Assembly (NCBI GenBank): GCA_026713745.1
Contig: JAPONU010000014.1
Coordinates: 1 to 8,226 of the forward strand
Direction of reading: 5' to 3'
Source of the DNA: a bacterium
Lineage (GTDB): Bacteria; Actinomycetota; Acidimicrobiia; Acidimicrobiales; CATQHL01
DNA: 8,226 bases
Shown here: positions 5,842 to 8,226 of the stretch, in pieces
How the letters are laid out: every line of letters starts with the position of its first letter
Numbering within the stretch: the first letter of the stretch is position 1
Program-made: the position numbers and the translations under genes
The notes under the pieces: generated by a model
What the model saw: only the letters and a program-made list of their open reading frames with translations
The model's database searches: none
Told to the model about the DNA's origin: nothing

Positions 5842-8226
5842 ATGAGCGAGCAGTCGCCGCCGGCCGCAGCGCAGATCCCCCCCGACGCCGTGCGGGCCAG
5901 GATGGAGGGGCTGCGCCGGCAGGTGAGCTATCACGACGACTTGTACCACCGCCGGAACGCACCGGAGATCCCCGACGCCGACTACGACGCGCTCGTTGCC
6001 GAGCTGCGGGCACTGGAGGAGCGGCACCCCGAACTGGCCGATCCCGACTCGCCGACCGCCACGGTGGGCGCGGCTCCGTCGGTGCTGTTCGCCCCCGTCG
6101 CCCACGACGTGCCGATGATGTCGCTGGACAACGCCTTCGATCTCGAGGAGTTGCGGGCCTGGGACGCCCGGGCCGCCTCCCGCTTCGGTGGTCCCGTCGG
6201 CCCCTACGTCTGTGAGCTGAAGTTCGACGGCCTGGCCATCTCGGTGCGCTACGAGCGTGGTCGCCTGGTGCGGGCCGCCACCCGGGGCGACGGGCGGGTG
6301 GGCGAGGACGTCACCCACAACGTCGCCACCATCGGTGATGTGCCCAGCGACCTGGGTTCCGGTGCCCCCGAGGTGCTGGAGGTGCGCGGCGAGGTGTACA
6401 TGGCGATCTCGGCGTTCGAGCGGCTGAACGAAGCGCGAGACGCCGCCGGCAAGCCCCGCTACGCCAACCCCCGCAACACCGCCGCCGGGTCACTGCGCCA
6501 AAAGGAAGCGGGCGTCACCGCCGAGCGGGAGTTGAGCTGGTGGTGCTACCAGCTCGGGACGGTGTCCGGTGGCCCCACGTTTGATCGCCACAGCGAGACG
6601 CTTAGGTTTCTCGCCGACCTGGGGCTCCCAGTGAACGACGCCTGGACCAGCACCCCCGACCTGTCAGGCGTCGAGGACTACGTGCGGACTGCCGAGCGGC
6701 AGCGCCACGTCCACGACTACGAGACCGACGGCGTCGTGATCAAGGTGGACGATTTCGGGCGCCAGGCGGAGTTGGGTGTCACCAGCCGCCACCCGCGCTG
6801 GGCGATCGCCTACAAGTTCCCGCCCGAGGAGCGGACCACGAAGCTGTTGGACATCAAGGTCTCCATCGGGGGCAAGGGCAAGGCCACGCCGTTCGCCGTG
6901 CTGGAGCCGGTGTTCGTGGGCGGCTCCACGGTGCAGATGGCCACCCTGCACAATGAGGACCAGGTGAAGCACAAGGACGTGCGCCCCGGCGACACCGTGG
7001 TGGTGCGCAAGGCCGGCGACGTGATCCCCGAGGTGCTGGGCCCGGTGCTCTCGGAGGAGGTCGAGAGAAAGCTACCGTGGAGATTCCCATGGTTCTGCCC
7101 TTGCCCCAACCGCTCGCGGCTGGTGCGTAAGGAGGGCGACGCCGCCCACCACTGCCGCCACCCGCGCTGCCCCCCCCAGCAGGCCGGCGCCATCGAGCAC
7201 TTCGCCTCCCGCGGCGCCATGGACATCGAGGGCCTCGGCGAGGAGATCGTACAGTTGCTGATCGACGAGAAACTGCTGTCGGACGTCGGAGAGATATACG
7301 ACCTCCCGGCCAAGCCTGAGCAAGTGGCCAAGCTGGAGATGGAGGGTACCTACGGCGAGGAGAAGGCGAAGCGACTCTTGGCGGCCGTTGAAGCCTCCAA
7401 GGGCCGTCCGGCAGCGGACCTGCTGCGTGGCCTGGGGATCGACGGCATGGGCCCGAAGACCGCGCAGGCTCTCATGGATCGTTATCGCGAGTTGTCCCGC
7501 GTGGTGGCGGTCTCCGAGGACGATCTGAAGGCGGTCGATGGTGTCTCGGCAAAGGTTGCCCGCAACGTGGCGAGTTTTCTCGCGGATCGGGACGAGCGGG
7601 CCGTCCTGGCGGCCCTGGCTGCCATAGGCGTGAAAGCCGCTTCCGGGGTCACGGAGGCCGCTGGCGGGGCGACCAGCACCGGTGTGCCGGATGACTGCAC
7701 GGCGGCGGACGCGGCGCACCACGTTGCGGGGACCTCGGGGACGGCGACCTCTGGCGGTGTACCGGTGGTGGCGGCCGGAACGGTGACGGCGGCCGGGGCG
7801 CCTGCGGCAGCGGAGCGTCAGGAGGCTGCGGCTGTTGCAGCTATCGAGGCGACGGCGAGGCAGAAGGAACCGGCGACCGGCACCGGTCACGACGTTGCGG
7901 CGGCCGAGGAACCGGCGGCCGGCGATACCTCGGCGCCAAGGGCAGATCAACTCGTCAGGCGGATCAGGGCATACGCAGGTGCCATGGGCATTACCGGGCT
8001 GGGGGAGAAACTGGCGGCCGACCTTGTCGGCGCCGGATTGGTCCGCTCGGTCGCCGACCTGTACCGACTGGACGAGCGGCGCGTCGCAGACCTGCCGGTG
8101 GTGCGCACCTTCGGCCCAAAGAACACCGCCAACCTGCTCGCCGCTATCGAGGCGTCCAAGGAGCGCTCGCTGGCGCGCCTGCTGTTCGGGCTGAACATCC
8201 GGCACTTGGGTGCGGCGGTGGGTGAG
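5842..8226 (+). CDS. ligA: NAD+-dependent DNA ligase LigA with a second HhH domain (3' end outside window)
   Basis: Seals nicks in duplex DNA during replication and repair, using NAD+ to adenylate itself. The window shows 795 residues with no stop. The NMN-binding Ia domain has Y30, H31, D45, Y48 and D49. The nucleotidyltransferase domain has SLDNAF at 94-99, the adenylated Lys127 in ELKFDG, ATRGDG at 146-151, VRGEV around E184, DGVVIKVD with K301, and AYKFPPEE with K325. The OB fold follows (about 332-402, ending AGDVIPEV), then a zinc finger (C419, C421, C438, C443) and an HhH domain (454-598). After that come an Ala/Gly/Thr-rich linker (599-700) and a second HhH domain from about 701. The usual family length is about 670-700 residues including BRCT, so this protein is much longer. 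Oddities are GGKG in place of GRTG at 343-346, CxC at the zinc site and Ser569 in a hairpin. GTG 5839 is an alternative start. The catalytic core looks intact. Confidence 0.95.
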   Translation, partial: MSEQSPPAAAQIPPDAVRARMEGLRRQVSYHDDLYHRRNAPEIPDADYDALVAELRALEERHPELADPDSPTATVGAAPSVLFAPVAHDVPMMSLDNAFDLEELRAWDARAASRFGGPVGPYVCELKFDGLAISVRYERGRLVRAATRGDGRVGEDVTHNVATIGDVPSDLGSGAPEVLEVRGEVYMAISAFERLNEARDAAGKPRYANPRNTAAGSLRQKEAGVTAERELSWWCYQLGTVSGGPTFDRHSETLRFLADLGLPVNDAWTSTPDLSGVEDYVRTAERQRHVHDYETDGVVIKVDDFGRQAELGVTSRHPRWAIAYKFPPEERTTKLLDIKVSIGGKGKATPFAVLEPVFVGGSTVQMATLHNEDQVKHKDVRPGDTVVVRKAGDVIPEVLGPVLSEEVERKLPWRFPWFCPCPNRSRLVRKEGDAAHHCRHPRCPPQQAGAIEHFASRGAMDIEGLGEEIVQLLIDEKLLSDVGEIYDLPAKPEQVAKLEMEGTYGEEKAKRLLAAVEASKGRPAADLLRGLGIDGMGPKTAQALMDRYRELSRVVAVSEDDLKAVDGVSAKVARNVASFLADRDERAVLAALAAIGVKAASGVTEAAGGATSTGVPDDCTAADAAHHVAGTSGTATSGGVPVVAAGTVTAAGAPAAAERQEAAAVAAIEATARQKEPATGTGHDVAAAEEPAAGDTSAPRADQLVRRIRAYAGAMGITGLGEKLAADLVGAGLVRSVADLYRLDERRVADLPVVRTFGPKNTANLLAAIEASKERSLARLLFGLNIRHLGAAVGE
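7636..7941 (+). other. Low-complexity linker inside LigA
   Basis: Residues 599-700 are dominated by Ala, Gly, Thr, Val and Glu, with no recognisable fold, and the frame stays open throughout. The DNA contains short near-repeats such as GAACCGGCG(A/G)CCGGC at about 7868 and 7910, consistent with growth by slippage. The linker joins two HhH blocks at the place where an ordinary LigA passes directly into its BRCT domain. It is probably flexible. Confidence 0.75.
7942..8226 (+). other. Second HhH domain of LigA (truncated by window edge)
   Basis: Residues 701-795 repeat the first half of the HhH domain at 454-540. The motif MGITGLGEKL (715 on) aligns with MDIEGLGEEI (460 on), and LLAAIEASK with LLAAVEASK. 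LARLLFGLNIRHLG aligns with AADLLRGLGIDGMG. By eye about 32 of 79 aligned positions are identical, with one 2-residue gap. No zinc-finger cysteines precede this copy. Its RLLFGLNIRHLG segment is closer to ordinary LigA than copy 1, whereas copy 1 has the more usual HFASRGAMDIEGLGE entry. Confidence 0.85.

Noticed and set aside
5602..6318. A 238-codon minus-strand open frame covering the intergenic gap and the start of ligA.
   Set aside because: Most of it is antisense to the conserved LigA adenylation domain. The remainder translates the intergenic repeats and shows no domain.
7060..8000. Codons rare for this DNA (AGA, CTA, ATA, GTA, AGG) in the later part of ligA, suggesting the extra HhH segment was imported.
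   Set aside because: Similar codons also occur around 6490-6640 in the ordinary part of the gene, so the contrast is too weak by eye to claim foreign origin.
7072..8205. A 377-codon minus-strand open frame over the LigA zinc-finger, HhH and linker region.
   Set aside because: The plus-strand LigA frame is unbroken and matches the family. The antisense protein is low complexity and resembles nothing I recognise.

Overview
The window is GC-rich, densely coded DNA that looks actinobacterial. The clues are the NAD+-dependent ligase with an extra-long actinobacterial-style architecture, lipoproteins ending their signal peptides in L-V-A-(A/G)-A-C-G-G, GTG starts, and promoters of the TANNNT type placed so that mRNAs would begin at the start codon. 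A member of Acidimicrobiia or a nearby lineage is my guess from overall style; I cannot prove it from this sequence.

Left two-thirds (about 1-5598, all on the minus strand): an oligopeptide/dipeptide-type ABC importer operon. Transcription order is substrate-binding lipoprotein 2 (5598-3727), substrate-binding lipoprotein 1 (3669-1858), DppB/OppB-type permease (1773-766), then DppC/OppC-type permease (773 to beyond base 1). The ATPase genes would be expected beyond the left edge. The two lipoproteins are tandem paralogues, about 82% identical over about 520 residues by eye count. They contain patches of almost complete nucleotide identity, including silent sites, which looks like gene conversion. 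Each lipoprotein gene has the same TAGCGT-N7-ATG arrangement at its start, suggesting two separate leaderless promoters feeding one permease pair.

Divergent intergenic region (5599-5841): it carries the promoter of the transporter operon on one side and of ligA on the other. Between them is a 42-bp imperfect direct repeat (5658-5699 and 5735-5776). Each copy contains an inverted repeat, and the hexamer TGTCGC recurs throughout the gap.

Right part (5842-8226, plus strand, open at the right edge): an NAD+-dependent DNA ligase with intact adenylation, OB, zinc-finger and helix-hairpin-helix (HhH) regions. After a complete HhH domain the protein does not go to a BRCT domain. It enters a roughly 100-residue Ala/Gly/Thr-rich linker and then starts a second HhH domain that is still running when the window ends. 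The OB-fold GRTG motif reads GGKG, the zinc site has CxC in place of CxxC, and one HhH glycine is Ser. Together these make it an atypical LigA and the most interesting object in the window.
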